A DNA stretch of 13,108 bases from Ekhidna sp. (GTDB lineage Bacteria > Bacteroidota > Bacteroidia > Cytophagales > Cyclobacteriaceae): contig JABSPG010000022.1 in NCBI GenBank assembly GCA_013214445.1, positions 4,903 to 18,010 on the forward strand. Reading direction: 5' to 3'. The position numbers were made by a program, and so were the translations under genes. The notes beneath the pieces are model-generated. The model searched no databases. It saw only the letters and a program-made list of their open reading frames with translations, and was not told the origin of the DNA. Each line of letters begins with the position of its first letter. Position 1 is the stretch's first letter. This document shows, in pieces, positions 1-7,902 of the stretch.

Positions 1-1
1 A

Positions 2-259
2 GTACTGGAAAAGATTCCCTCAAAGTTGGCTAAGCAAGTATCTGAAGCAATTACTATTCCTACGATAGGTATAGGTGCTGGTCCCGACACAGACGGCCAA
101 GTCTTGGTGGTCCATGATATGCTTGGCATTACGCAAGATTTTAAACCACGTTTTCTTAGGCAGTATGCCGATCTAAACAAGGTCATGCATGAAGCTTTTG
201 AAAATTACGTTTCAGACATTAAATCAAATTCTTTCCCCAACGAAAAAGAAAGCTACTGA
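2..259 (+). CDS. panB: 3-methyl-2-oxobutanoate hydroxymethyltransferase, C-terminal part
   Basis: This is the C-terminal end of ketopantoate hydroxymethyltransferase, a cytosolic enzyme that adds a hydroxymethyl group from 5,10-methylenetetrahydrofolate to 2-oxoisovalerate, the first committed step of pantothenate and CoA synthesis. The reading frame is open from base 2, so the gene begins outside the window and only about 85 of the usual 260-280 residues are present. The family signature is clear: a segment reading IPTIGIGAGPDTDGQVLV is followed by HDMLGI and then FKPRFLRQYADL. The TTG at 26-28 is an internal leucine codon, not a start. The stop is TGA at 257-259, followed by 58 bases before the next gene. 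The call is firm; it comes from the conserved PanB C-terminal block. Confidence 0.95.
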   Translation, partial: VLEKIPSKLAKQVSEAITIPTIGIGAGPDTDGQVLVVHDMLGITQDFKPRFLRQYADLNKVMHEAFENYVSDIKSNSFPNEKESY

Positions 260-317
260 TTTAGCTGATGAAACAAAATCTAACTATAGAATAACCGAAA
301 AAGATAAGAACTAGAAG

Positions 318-2534
318 ATGGCAAAGATCATTTACACACATACGGACGAGGCTCCTGCTTTAGCAACCAAATCATTTTTACCGATCATCAAAGCTTTTAC
401 TGGGAAAGCAGGTGTAGAAGTAGAAACAAGAGACATTTCGTTGGCAGGAAGAATCATAGCCGTATTTCCCGAGTTTCTATCTGAGGATCAACGAATTGGA
501 GATGCGCTAAAAGAGCTGGGTGAAATAGCTAAAACCCCAGAGGCCAACATTATCAAGCTTCCCAATATCAGTGCTTCTATGCCTCAACTTAAGGCGGCAA
601 TAAAAGAATTACAATCGCAAGGTTACTCCCTACCAGATTATCCAGATGAGCCTGCTAATGACGAAGAAAAAGACATTAAATCCCGCTATGACAAAGTAAA
701 AGGTAGTGCCGTAAACCCCGTACTTAGAGAGGGAAATTCAGATAGAAGAGCTCCTAAGGCTGTAAAGAATTTTGCTAAGAAGTTTCCTCACTCCATGGGT
801 AAATGGTCCGCTGATTCAAAATCGCATGTAGCTAGTATGACTGGCGATGACTTCTACGGCAGTGAAAAATCCACCACACTAGCAAAAGACACGACCGTAA
901 GCATACAGTTCATTGGAAATGATGGAAGTCACACTGTACTAAAAGACGCTTTTCCAATTCAGGAAGGTGAAGTAATTGATGCTTCCGTCATGAATATGAC
1001 AGCACTCAAGAACTTCATAGAACAAGAAATTGAAAGCGCCCTCAACGAAGGCATTTTGTTTTCACTACACATGAAAGCTACGATGATGAAGGTTTCAGAC
1101 CCGATTATCTTCGGAGCAGTGGTAGAAGTGTACTACAAAGATGTTTTTGAAAAATATGGACAGCTTTTTGAAGAGATCGGTGTAAACGCCAATAATGGAA
1201 TTGGAGACGTTTATGCTAAAATTCAATCCCTTGACGAGGATAAACGCACCGAAATTGAGAACGCTATCAGTGCGGTATATGAGACAAGACCAGCATTGGC
1301 TATGGTCAATTCAGACAAAGGAATCACCAATCTGCACGTTCCCAGTGATGTGATTATTGATGCTTCTATGCCGGCAATGATTCGTACTTCTGGTCAAATG
1401 TGGAATAAGGATAATCAAACGCAGGATACCAAAGCTGTCATACCTGATCGTTCTTATGCAGGAGTTTATCAGGCAGTGATGGATGATTGCAAAACCAATG
1501 GTGCTTATGATCCTACAACTATGGGTAGCGTCCCTAATGTTGGACTTATGGCTCAAAAGGCCGAAGAGTATGGATCTCATGACAAAACATTCCAGGCAAG
1601 TTCCGAAGGTAAGATCCAAGTTTTAGATGCGGATGGGTCCGTTCTATTAGAACAGGTAGTTAGCACGGGAGATATCTTCAGAATGTGTCAGACCAAAGAT
1701 GCTCCAATAAAAGACTGGGTAAAATTGGCTGTGACAAGAGCGAAAGCAACAGGAGCACCTGCCGTCTTCTGGTTAGATGAGAATAGAGGCCATGATGCAG
1801 AACTGATCAAGAAAGTGAATACTTACCTATCAGATCATGACACAGATGGATTGCAAATACATGTGATGGCTCCCATAGAAGCGACAAAGTTCTCCATCGA
1901 AAGAATCCGAAAAGGAGAAGACACCATATCTGTAACCGGAAATGTGCTAAGAGACTACTTAACTGATCTTTTCCCTATTTTGGAAGTAGGGACAAGCGCG
2001 AAAATGCTATCTATCGTACCACTGATAAATGGTGGTGGGTTATTTGAGACTGGCGCGGGAGGATCAGCACCAAAACATGTTCAGCAGTTTGTCGAAGAAG
2101 GACACTTACGATGGGATTCTCTCGGTGAATTTTTAGCATTGGCTGTGTCTTTGGAACACCTCGGCGAAAAGTATGGCAACAAAGGTGCTACTGTATTGGC
2201 TGAAGCACTTGATAGTGCCACAGCAAAACTTTTGGAAGAAAATAAGTCACCTTCAAGAAAGGTCAATGAAATAGATAATAGAGGTAGCCATTACTACTTA
2301 GCAATGTATTGGGCAGAAATGCTGGCACAGCAAGATCAGAATGAAGAATTGAAAACTGTGTTCGCTGAGGTTGCCTCTAAACTAGCAGCTAATGAGAATA
2401 CCATCAATGAAGAACTGATTGCTGCTCAAGGCGAAAAGGTAGAAATAGGAGGATACTTCCAACCGAATGAAAAACTCGCTGCTGATGCTATGCGTGCTAG
2501 TGATACGCTGAGAAGCATTATTGACTCTATTTAG
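318..2534 (+). CDS. icd: NADP-dependent isocitrate dehydrogenase, monomeric type
   Basis: This cytosolic TCA-cycle enzyme oxidatively decarboxylates isocitrate to 2-oxoglutarate with NADP+. The 738-residue length is that of the large monomeric class (about 740), not the 400-residue dimeric class. The residues known from the Azotobacter vinelandii enzyme are all present at a constant offset of -2. Substrate and metal site: Ser130, Arg143, Lys253, Asp348, Tyr418, Arg545, Asp546, Asp550. NADP site: His587, Arg598, Arg647. The landmark GSAVNPVLREGNSDRR lies at 129-144. The enzyme is therefore very probably active. The ATG at 318 gives the usual MAKIIYTHTDEAP N-terminus. The gene appears monocistronic: a strong terminator follows 13 bases after the stop, and the upstream panB gene belongs to another pathway. 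No regulatory site was recognised in the 58-base leader. Confidence 0.97.
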   Translation: MAKIIYTHTDEAPALATKSFLPIIKAFTGKAGVEVETRDISLAGRIIAVFPEFLSEDQRIGDALKELGEIAKTPEANIIKLPNISASMPQLKAAIKELQSQGYSLPDYPDEPANDEEKDIKSRYDKVKGSAVNPVLREGNSDRRAPKAVKNFAKKFPHSMGKWSADSKSHVASMTGDDFYGSEKSTTLAKDTTVSIQFIGNDGSHTVLKDAFPIQEGEVIDASVMNMTALKNFIEQEIESALNEGILFSLHMKATMMKVSDPIIFGAVVEVYYKDVFEKYGQLFEEIGVNANNGIGDVYAKIQSLDEDKRTEIENAISAVYETRPALAMVNSDKGITNLHVPSDVIIDASMPAMIRTSGQMWNKDNQTQDTKAVIPDRSYAGVYQAVMDDCKTNGAYDPTTMGSVPNVGLMAQKAEEYGSHDKTFQASSEGKIQVLDADGSVLLEQVVSTGDIFRMCQTKDAPIKDWVKLAVTRAKATGAPAVFWLDENRGHDAELIKKVNTYLSDHDTDGLQIHVMAPIEATKFSIERIRKGEDTISVTGNVLRDYLTDLFPILEVGTSAKMLSIVPLINGGGLFETGAGGSAPKHVQQFVEEGHLRWDSLGEFLALAVSLEHLGEKYGNKGATVLAEALDSATAKLLEENKSPSRKVNEIDNRGSHYYLAMYWAEMLAQQDQNEELKTVFAEVASKLAANENTINEELIAAQGEKVEIGGYFQPNEKLAADAMRASDTLRSIIDSI

Positions 2535-2547
2535 ATAATGGAATCTT

Positions 2548-2578
2548 AAAAAAAACCAGCCCTGTGCTGGTTTTTTTT
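2548..2578. terminator. Bidirectional intrinsic terminator between icd and the convergent PAS transducer gene
   Basis: A perfect 13-bp inverted repeat has arms at 2548-2560 (eight A then CCAGC) and 2566-2578 (GCTGG then eight T), around a 5-base loop CCTGT. The GC core with a T run on either strand makes it a Rho-independent terminator in both directions. It lies 13 bases after the icd stop and 15 bases after the end of the minus-strand gene ending at 2594, so it probably serves both. Confidence 0.93.
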
Positions 2579-2593
2579 ATGAAACACCTTTAT

Positions 2594-4543
2594 CTACAAA
2601 GCACTTACTCGATCCTCGAGAATCTTAGTTGCAGCGGCTACCTCTTCCGATCCCGAAGCTGTTTGTTCTGCGATAACCACTATGTCCTCAGAATTTGTCA
2701 AAATCTCGTGCAATTGTCCTTTCTGATCGATTGCAGAGTTGAGAATAGCTCCGGATAGATCTGATGTGTTTTTTGTTGCATTTAATATTGTCTGAAAAAT
2801 ATCACTCGCTTCTGCTGTGGAACTGTTGCCGTTCTTAACCTGTTCAGAAACTTTAGTCATGGCCTGAGCCATATTCAGCGTGTCACTCATCATCTGAGTG
2901 ACTTTCTGTTCAATCTCTAAAGCAGAATCTTTAGAGTTCTCAGCTAACATCCGTATTTCATGAGCTATTACCGAAAAGCCTCTCCCTGAATCTCCTGCTT
3001 GTGCTGCTTCGATAGAAGCGTTCAAAGAAAGCAAATTGGTCTTTGCGGCAATTTCCTGAATCACTTGCAAGATGGATGAAATCTCTTTGGTTCTCTGTTC
3101 CAAAAGACTCATATAATCCTGAGCTCTACCAGCTTCCTGCATTAGATCGTTCATATCTGCCACAAGACCAGAAATTATTTTTGAGCCATTTTGACTATTA
3201 GATTCACCAGTCTTTGCCGCTTCTGCTATCGCATGCGCCTTGGTCTCCATGTCACCCGCAAAGGTGGTCGCTTGTTCTACACTCCTAGAAGTTTCATCTG
3301 TTTTCACCACTTGACTTTGCGCTCCACCTGCAATCTCACCTATTGCACTTGCAATTTCCTTGATGTTATCGAAAAGCTCATTCTTTAAATTCCTTCTAGA
3401 TTCGGTGGCTTCCATTTTACTAGCTGTAACATCAGCTGCAACCTTTATCACTGAAGTAATTTCTCCTTTGAAATCCTTTACAGGTGTATAAGCAGCCTGG
3501 ATCCACACTTCTTCCCCGCTTTTGGAGATTCGCCTAAACTGCCCACTTTGCGTTTTTCCAGCTTTCAAGTCCTGCCAAAATTTTGAATATTCCTTTCTCT
3601 GAGCATATTCATGCTCAATAAATATTTGATGGTGCCTATGAAGTACTTCGCTTTCATCACTGTAGCCCAAAAGCTGACAAAAGTTCCTATTTACGTCGAT
3701 GATCGTTCCATCGGGTTTAAACTGAATGTAACCAAATGACAAATCAATGGTATCACGCAAATCTGTGGCATGATCAAACGCAACCTTTCTTTGGGTAATA
3801 TCTGTTGCAATCTTCACTACAGAATGGTAATTTCCATTATTGTCTCCCACGGGGGAATAGGAAGCTTGCAACCAAACAACCTCCCCACTCTTATCAAGTC
3901 TCTTAAACTCGCCAGTTTGCACTTCTCCCCGATTCAAATCATCCCAGAACTTCTTATAGGAGCTGTTCTCTCTTTCTTCTTTTGTCACAAAAATCGAATG
4001 ATGTTGACCAATAATGTCCTCAGCGCTTTGATATCCCATAGCCTCAACAAACGGCTGGTTCGCCTCTTTGATATTCCCTTTCATATCAAACCGAATGAAA
4101 GCAAAAGAAAGATCGATAGCATTCCTAATCGCAATAGAATTAGTCATAGATTTTCTCTCCTCAGTCACATCATTTGCAATCTTGATCACTTCCTTAACAT
4201 TTCCGGACCGATCTATCAGCGGCGTATATGACGCTCGGAGAAAAACATCGTGTCCATCAGCCGTTCTCCGATGAAACTCACCAGATTTAATTGCACCTTG
4301 GCCTAGGTCTTTCCAAAACTCTTTATAAGCAGCTGATTCCACCTCATCAGGAGTAACAAAAATGCTGTGATGCTTCCCTCGAATGTCCTGCAAGCCATTA
4401 TAACCCATCAATTTCAAAAAATTGCCGTTGCATTCCTTGATATTACCTTCAGGTGAAAAGGTGATATAGCCAAATGATAAATCAATTGCCTGCTTAATTA
4501 CAGCGCTAGTTCTAGAATTGGTGCTTTTGAAAAAATCAATCAT
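2594..4543 (-). CDS. Soluble methyl-accepting chemotaxis-type transducer with three tandem PAS domains
   Basis: This 649-residue protein lacks any membrane segment or signal peptide, so it should act in the cytosol. Three PAS/PAC domains lie at about 19-128, 142-250 and 265-373, followed by a helical signalling domain (about 385-649). The signalling tip is typical of chemoreceptors: KTNLLSLNASIEAAQAGDSG at 501-520, then RGFSVIAHEIRMLAENS, the region that contacts CheA and CheW. The PAS copies share xIDLSFxxIxF, an Asn (39, 162, 285), HHxIF (58, 181, 304) and FW (76-77, 199-200, 322-323), all at a period of 123 residues. The plan resembles Pseudomonas BdlA (two PAS plus signalling domain), with one extra PAS; the ligand (flavin, heme or other) cannot be read from sequence. 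No HAMP domain or C-terminal NWETF-like CheR tether is present. It is divergent from a pair of membrane sensor-like genes, and no CheA, CheW, CheR or CheB gene is in view. Confidence 0.9.
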   Translation of the reverse strand: MIDFFKSTNSRTSAVIKQAIDLSFGYITFSPEGNIKECNGNFLKLMGYNGLQDIRGKHHSIFVTPDEVESAAYKEFWKDLGQGAIKSGEFHRRTADGHDVFLRASYTPLIDRSGNVKEVIKIANDVTEERKSMTNSIAIRNAIDLSFAFIRFDMKGNIKEANQPFVEAMGYQSAEDIIGQHHSIFVTKEERENSSYKKFWDDLNRGEVQTGEFKRLDKSGEVVWLQASYSPVGDNNGNYHSVVKIATDITQRKVAFDHATDLRDTIDLSFGYIQFKPDGTIIDVNRNFCQLLGYSDESEVLHRHHQIFIEHEYAQRKEYSKFWQDLKAGKTQSGQFRRISKSGEEVWIQAAYTPVKDFKGEITSVIKVAADVTASKMEATESRRNLKNELFDNIKEIASAIGEIAGGAQSQVVKTDETSRSVEQATTFAGDMETKAHAIAEAAKTGESNSQNGSKIISGLVADMNDLMQEAGRAQDYMSLLEQRTKEISSILQVIQEIAAKTNLLSLNASIEAAQAGDSGRGFSVIAHEIRMLAENSKDSALEIEQKVTQMMSDTLNMAQAMTKVSEQVKNGNSSTAEASDIFQTILNATKNTSDLSGAILNSAIDQKGQLHEILTNSEDIVVIAEQTASGSEEVAAATKILEDRVSAL

Positions 4544-4698
4544 AGAGATGAAAAGTATAGTAGTAGGTATTAGTGAAACGAGATACGTACACTAACATAT
4601 CGCGCTCTTAAATAAAAGAAATTGAATGCTATAAACAAACCTATAATGCTGCTCGCAAATAATCGTTAACTTCCAAAAAATTACCGCCTGAACTAATC
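4544..4698. promoter_or_regulatory. Divergent intergenic region, probable promoters for the transducer and the membrane-protein pair
   Basis: These 155 bases separate two divergent transcription units, so promoters for both should lie here. On the minus strand TAGGTTTG (4643-4636) matches the Bacteroidota -7 consensus TAnnTTTG, but no TTG lies at the usual distance upstream of it. On the plus strand TATAAT occurs at 4642-4647, with a TTGAAT 14 bases before it, a spacing too short for a standard promoter. Both are suggestions only. No hairpin or operator repeat was found. Confidence 0.35.
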
Positions 4699-5571
4699 TT
4701 GACCCCTGATTTTAAAAACAATTTTGAAGCAACCGTGCTCAAAGTGGCCTGCTTAATCGCATTAACTAGGTCCATTATTGAGGTAATCAACGATTTAATA
4801 GCAGAGGAGCTACAGCCTAATTTTTACTTGGATCTTGCGTTCATTATTGTTTTTTCAATAGGAATTGCATCCACTTATGTGAAGATAGGTTTTAAAAAAC
4901 TTCTGTTTCTATTTTATCTACCACTGATAACGTTACTATGCATCATGTTTATTGATGGAGTAGGTCTTGCACACTCAATAGAAAACAATCTTTTCGGAGG
5001 CCTGGTTATCTTGACTTTTACCACACGTGGAAGAGTCCCATTCTTCTTAAACGCCACGCTAATCATTTGCATAGTATTCTGTTTGATATATCTAGGTTAC
5101 CAATACAATCTCTTGGCGACTTTTGAAATATTAAGTTCGGGCAAACTCAATTTTGTATTCTCAACAATCGGAATCATTGCATTCATACTTTATGCAAAAT
5201 CCGTCTTTACCAGAAATAAAAGTCGTCTTGCATCCACGATCGATTCTCTGAACCAGCAAACTCAGTCTCTAGAGCGAAAAAGGGAAGAATTAATTGAAAA
5301 GAAAAAGACACTTGATACACTCACGATCGAGCTAAATGATAAAGTGATGGATAGATCAAGGGAGCTTAGAACGCATCAATCACAAGTAGAAGAATATTTG
5401 TCAGTAACTATGACGGAGCTCTTTGATGCCTATCAAGACACTATTGACGCAGTTGATCGTTTTGAGGAATCAGAGGGGAAGGACCAAATGGCATCCATGG
5501 TCGTTCAATCAGGCGCAAATCTGAGAAAGGAGATGGAGTCGTTGAGGAGTAAAATTTCAGAAAGCCTATGA
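4699..5571 (+). CDS. Six-TM membrane protein with coiled coil and degenerate DHp-like end (no phosphoacceptor His)
   Basis: I do not recognise this 290-residue protein as a named family. Hydrophobic segments lie at about 13-31, 42-60, 67-86, 97-107, 115-135 and 152-170, suggesting an inner-membrane protein with five to six helices. A strongly charged coiled coil follows (about 171-230), then a final helical pair (232-288). The plan is that of the input half of a sensor histidine kinase, but no ATPase domain follows. Aligned by eye with the next gene, the two have the same length and topology, and the tyrosine at 233 coincides; the partner's phosphoacceptor His239 is Thr239 here. The start is TTG at 4699; the frame is open back to the stop at 4660-4662 with no ATG or GTG before 4699, and the first in-frame ATG is residue 83, inside the membrane region. 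The end overlaps the next start by ATGA, implying translational coupling. Function is unknown; a regulatory partner of the next protein is my inference. Confidence 0.75.
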   Translation: MTPDFKNNFEATVLKVACLIALTRSIIEVINDLIAEELQPNFYLDLAFIIVFSIGIASTYVKIGFKKLLFLFYLPLITLLCIMFIDGVGLAHSIENNLFGGLVILTFTTRGRVPFFLNATLIICIVFCLIYLGYQYNLLATFEILSSGKLNFVFSTIGIIAFILYAKSVFTRNKSRLASTIDSLNQQTQSLERKREELIEKKKTLDTLTIELNDKVMDRSRELRTHQSQVEEYLSVTMTELFDAYQDTIDAVDRFEESEGKDQMASMVVQSGANLRKEMESLRSKISESL

Positions 5572-6440
5572 ATTGGCTAAACTCATTCTTCGAACAAGAA
5601 GAGTTAGAAAACCAACTTTTTCTGGTTGCGCTAATCGTAACAATTCCCTATTTCACATCAAGTATCATCTTCGATATACTGCACAAAAGCTATTTTTTCT
5701 TAGCACTAGATGGTGGTCTCCTCCTCTTTTCGTTAACGATGCTCTTTTTGTTTAGAATAGTCCACCTTAGAGTACTACTCATCAGGTTTTTTTCATTGCT
5801 GACAATTTGTGCCTCAGTTTTCTATTGGATTTCATCTGGTGGTATATCCGGTGGTGGAGCATACATTTTTCCAATCGTATCACTTTTGGTAATACTCATC
5901 AACAAAGGCATTGGCAAGTACCTTTTCACAGCGCTACTAATTGGAATTGTTTTACTTATCGCGAACGATCTAATACCTGGAAATGCTGGAAATCCTTCCT
6001 ACAGAGGGCTCTTGTACGACTTTATTTTGAACCTATGCATGTTTGCCATACTCTTAGTTGTTTTCAAAAGGTTCTTAGACCGAGAGAGACTTCAGCTAGA
6101 GGAAAGAAAGGAAGAAATCAATCGATTAAATGCTAAATTAAATATCAAAACTACCGAGCTAGAACTTTATAATCGAGACCTAGAGATCATCAAGAAAAAC
6201 CTGGAAAAAGTGGCCGATCGGCACAACCAATCTCTTGCCAAAGAAAACCAACGGATAATGGAATACTCCTTCATAAACGCCCACCTTCTCAGAGCACCAC
6301 TAACAAATATTATCGGCATCTCAGAATTGATAGAAGAAAAGAGTGAGAGGGTAAAAAAGCTGGAGAAGGTATCGAAACGCTTTGATTCTATCCTTTTTAA
6401 AATCAATAGCATTCTCAGTGAAGAAAGAGCAAAGAACTAA
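5568..6440 (+). CDS. Six-TM membrane protein with coiled coil and stand-alone histidine-kinase DHp domain (no ATPase domain)
   Basis: This 290-residue membrane protein has hydrophobic segments at about 17-37, 43-63, 66-86, 98-112, 116-133 and 149-168, with a glycine-rich SSGGISGGGAY turn at 89-99. A charged coiled coil (169-230) leads to a DHp domain: YSFINAHLLRAPLTNIIGI at 233-251, where His239 is the expected phosphoacceptor (compare the H-x-x-R-x-P-L of HisKA), then a second helix to about 285. The protein stops where the HATPase_c domain would begin, so N, G1 and G2 boxes are absent and it cannot bind ATP as a kinase. The 50 bases after the stop show no continuation either, so no recent frameshift is evident. 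It might accept phosphate from another kinase, act as a phosphatase or heterodimerise; none is shown. It overlaps the preceding gene by four bases and probably arose with it by duplication. Confidence 0.82.
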   Translation: MNWLNSFFEQEELENQLFLVALIVTIPYFTSSIIFDILHKSYFFLALDGGLLLFSLTMLFLFRIVHLRVLLIRFFSLLTICASVFYWISSGGISGGGAYIFPIVSLLVILINKGIGKYLFTALLIGIVLLIANDLIPGNAGNPSYRGLLYDFILNLCMFAILLVVFKRFLDRERLQLEERKEEINRLNAKLNIKTTELELYNRDLEIIKKNLEKVADRHNQSLAKENQRIMEYSFINAHLLRAPLTNIIGISELIEEKSERVKKLEKVSKRFDSILFKINSILSEERAKN

Positions 6441-6447
6441 ATTAAGG

Positions 6448-6837
6448 CTACTTCTTTTTCTTTGAAATGGTGAATTCATAGCTCCGCATATTTCCTTGTA
6501 CATCAAAAATATACGTCCCTCTAAGCATTTTTCTTCCTACTTGGACCGTATTGGTTAGAGAACTGCCTAACAACATGTCATTCATGTCGGTAACGTCTCC
6601 GAAAGGGTAACCAACATTATATTGATTAGGCGTAAACATTTGAGGGTCAGATAGTGGATCCACTTGGCTAAAGGTCTCAGGCGGTAAATTCAATTCCAAA
6701 GATTTAAGTTGTTTCTTTGCAAAGGGGGTCATATTGAATTGTCGTCCGTCTGGCTGATACTCCTGCAATGACTTAAAAGTGGTTTGAGCATTTAAGACTG
6801 TAGAGACTAGAAATGATAAGATCGCTAAATACTTCAT
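6448..6837 (-). CDS. Small secreted protein of unknown function
   Basis: This 129-residue protein belongs to no family I recognise. It begins with a short Sec signal peptide: MKYLAILSFLVSTVLNAQ has a lysine, a hydrophobic core and a probable cleavage after the alanine at 17 (NA-Q), a common pattern in Bacteroidota. There is no lipobox cysteine, so it is probably released to the periplasm. The mature part is polar, with prolines at 52-53, 61, 65 and 70, and ends in what looks like a small beta segment (GTYIFDVQGNMRSYEFTIS, about 107-125), followed by four lysines. The gene is convergent with the preceding membrane-protein gene, with seven bases between them and no terminator hairpin evident. 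The ATG at 6837 is chosen because it gives the signal peptide. Real coding is likely, function unknown. Confidence 0.7.
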   Translation of the reverse strand: MKYLAILSFLVSTVLNAQTTFKSLQEYQPDGRQFNMTPFAKKQLKSLELNLPPETFSQVDPLSDPQMFTPNQYNVGYPFGDVTDMNDMLLGSSLTNTVQVGRKMLRGTYIFDVQGNMRSYEFTISKKKK

Positions 6838-6989
6838 GTGCAGGCAAGTTTATAATAAGTGTAAACGATTCTTCCTTGCTCTTGTTTCGGTCATCTCAGA
6901 TCTGCTCGGATTCAACACCATCGTACTTCAAAAACCTTAGCTATAAAGGGATTTCTTAAATAGGCCCAATCAGTAAGTAATCAAATAAA
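6838..6989. other. Intergenic stretch with no recognised feature
   Basis: These 152 bases hold no convincing gene. They should contain the promoter of the secreted-protein gene that starts at 6837. A minus-strand TAAACTTG just upstream is one mismatch from the TAnnTTTG element, with no convincing partner element. No terminator hairpin was seen after the DJ-1/PfpI gene ending at 6990. Confidence 0.4.
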
Positions 6990-7850
6990 TCAATCCAATT
7001 TTTTGTACAGATTACCATTCGGCTCCAGTCGATAACCCAAGACAACATCGCCATCTCGCTCAAAGTAGATAGACTCGTTTCTGACATCAGAAAAAATATC
7101 TCCACCTTCATGATAGAAGGGATATTTTGTGCCTTGCATGGTAATCATTAGTTCGTCATCTATGAGCTGAACATTCATTTCAAATCCTTCCTTTGTCTCA
7201 TACCTACCTTCGTCACTCTTAAAGTTGGTAGCCTCGACCAAGTAGGGATTTTCGCCGGAAAGAAGGAGACCATCGCCAGGTTTCCAATTATCATATTCCA
7301 TGTAATATGCTGTGCGTTTTGCAGCATTCAAGTCCTGCAGTTTTGCGACTAAATGCAGGGCTCCATCAATTCCCGCGGAGACACCAGCTGTGGTGATGAC
7401 ATTCCCATTGTCGACAAAACGCACACCTCTTCGCACATCGATTTTATCATAGCTTTCCAATCCTTCAAAAGACTCATGGAAGGTGGTTGCCGTCTTATTA
7501 TCTAACACCCCCGCTTCAGCAAGCACAAAAGCACCCGTACAAACAGAAAAATGATATTGAACCTCCTGATTCTTAACCCATTCAATCACAGCCTTATTTT
7601 GGTATGCATTCTGAGAATTACCACCAAAAAATGCTAAGATATCAGCAGCAGGTGCATCATCAATCGAATAATCTGGAACAATCTTCAAAATACCCTGAGA
7701 CTTAATTGGCCCCTTGTCTTTCGAAACTGTGAAGACCTCATAGCCCGCATAAGCAAAGACCTCCATCGGTCCAGCAAAATCCAAAACCTCCACCCCATCT
7801 TGCAGATAAAAAGCAATTTTCTTCGAATCAACTTCTTTTGTTAAAACCAT
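6990..7850 (-). CDS. DJ-1/PfpI superfamily protein with C-terminal beta-rich extension
   Basis: The first ~200 residues form a DJ-1/PfpI (class I glutamine amidotransferase-like) domain of the isocyanide-hydratase/GlxA type. Visible markers are DGVEVLDFAGPMEVF (18-32) with Asp24, FFGG (74-77), the nucleophile elbow SVCTGAF (102-108) with Cys104 and Thr105, FHES (124-127) and TTAGVSAGIDGALHLV (153-168). The Cys104/Asp24/Thr105 set is compatible with hydratase or related chemistry, but the substrate is not predictable. Residues about 220-286 add a domain with FEMNVQLIDDELMITMQG and IYFERDGDVVLGYRLEPNG. This alternation resembles the small beta domains (DUF3471-like) found at the ends of Bacteroidota hydrolases; that likeness is by eye. 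There is no helix-turn-helix, so it is not a GlxA/AraC-type regulator. No signal peptide is present, so it should be cytosolic. It stands alone, with no operon partner. Confidence 0.87.
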   Translation of the reverse strand: MVLTKEVDSKKIAFYLQDGVEVLDFAGPMEVFAYAGYEVFTVSKDKGPIKSQGILKIVPDYSIDDAPAADILAFFGGNSQNAYQNKAVIEWVKNQEVQYHFSVCTGAFVLAEAGVLDNKTATTFHESFEGLESYDKIDVRRGVRFVDNGNVITTAGVSAGIDGALHLVAKLQDLNAAKRTAYYMEYDNWKPGDGLLLSGENPYLVEATNFKSDEGRYETKEGFEMNVQLIDDELMITMQGTKYPFYHEGGDIFSDVRNESIYFERDGDVVLGYRLEPNGNLYKKLD

Positions 7851-7902
7851 ATAATCACAGGTAAATACACCAAGTTTTTTGAGTATTCATTTTATGCCAC
7901 AA

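Noticed and set aside
1311..1619. 102-codon minus-strand ORF inside icd
   Set aside because: It is antisense to a fully conserved enzyme frame, and its translation has no domain.
3770..4231. 153-codon plus-strand ORF inside the transducer gene
   Set aside because: It is antisense to a well-supported PAS region, its peptide has no recognisable domain, and the strong coding signal is on the minus strand.
4622..4647. TTGAAT plus TATAAT as a sigma-70 promoter for the membrane-protein pair
   Set aside because: The spacer is 14 bases, too short, and Bacteroidota use a different -33/-7 consensus; kept only as a remark in the intergenic entry.
5807..6136. 109-codon plus-strand ORF inside the second membrane-protein gene
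   Set aside because: It overlaps the membrane segments in another frame and is a shadow; its Cys/Trp/His-rich translation looks non-coding.
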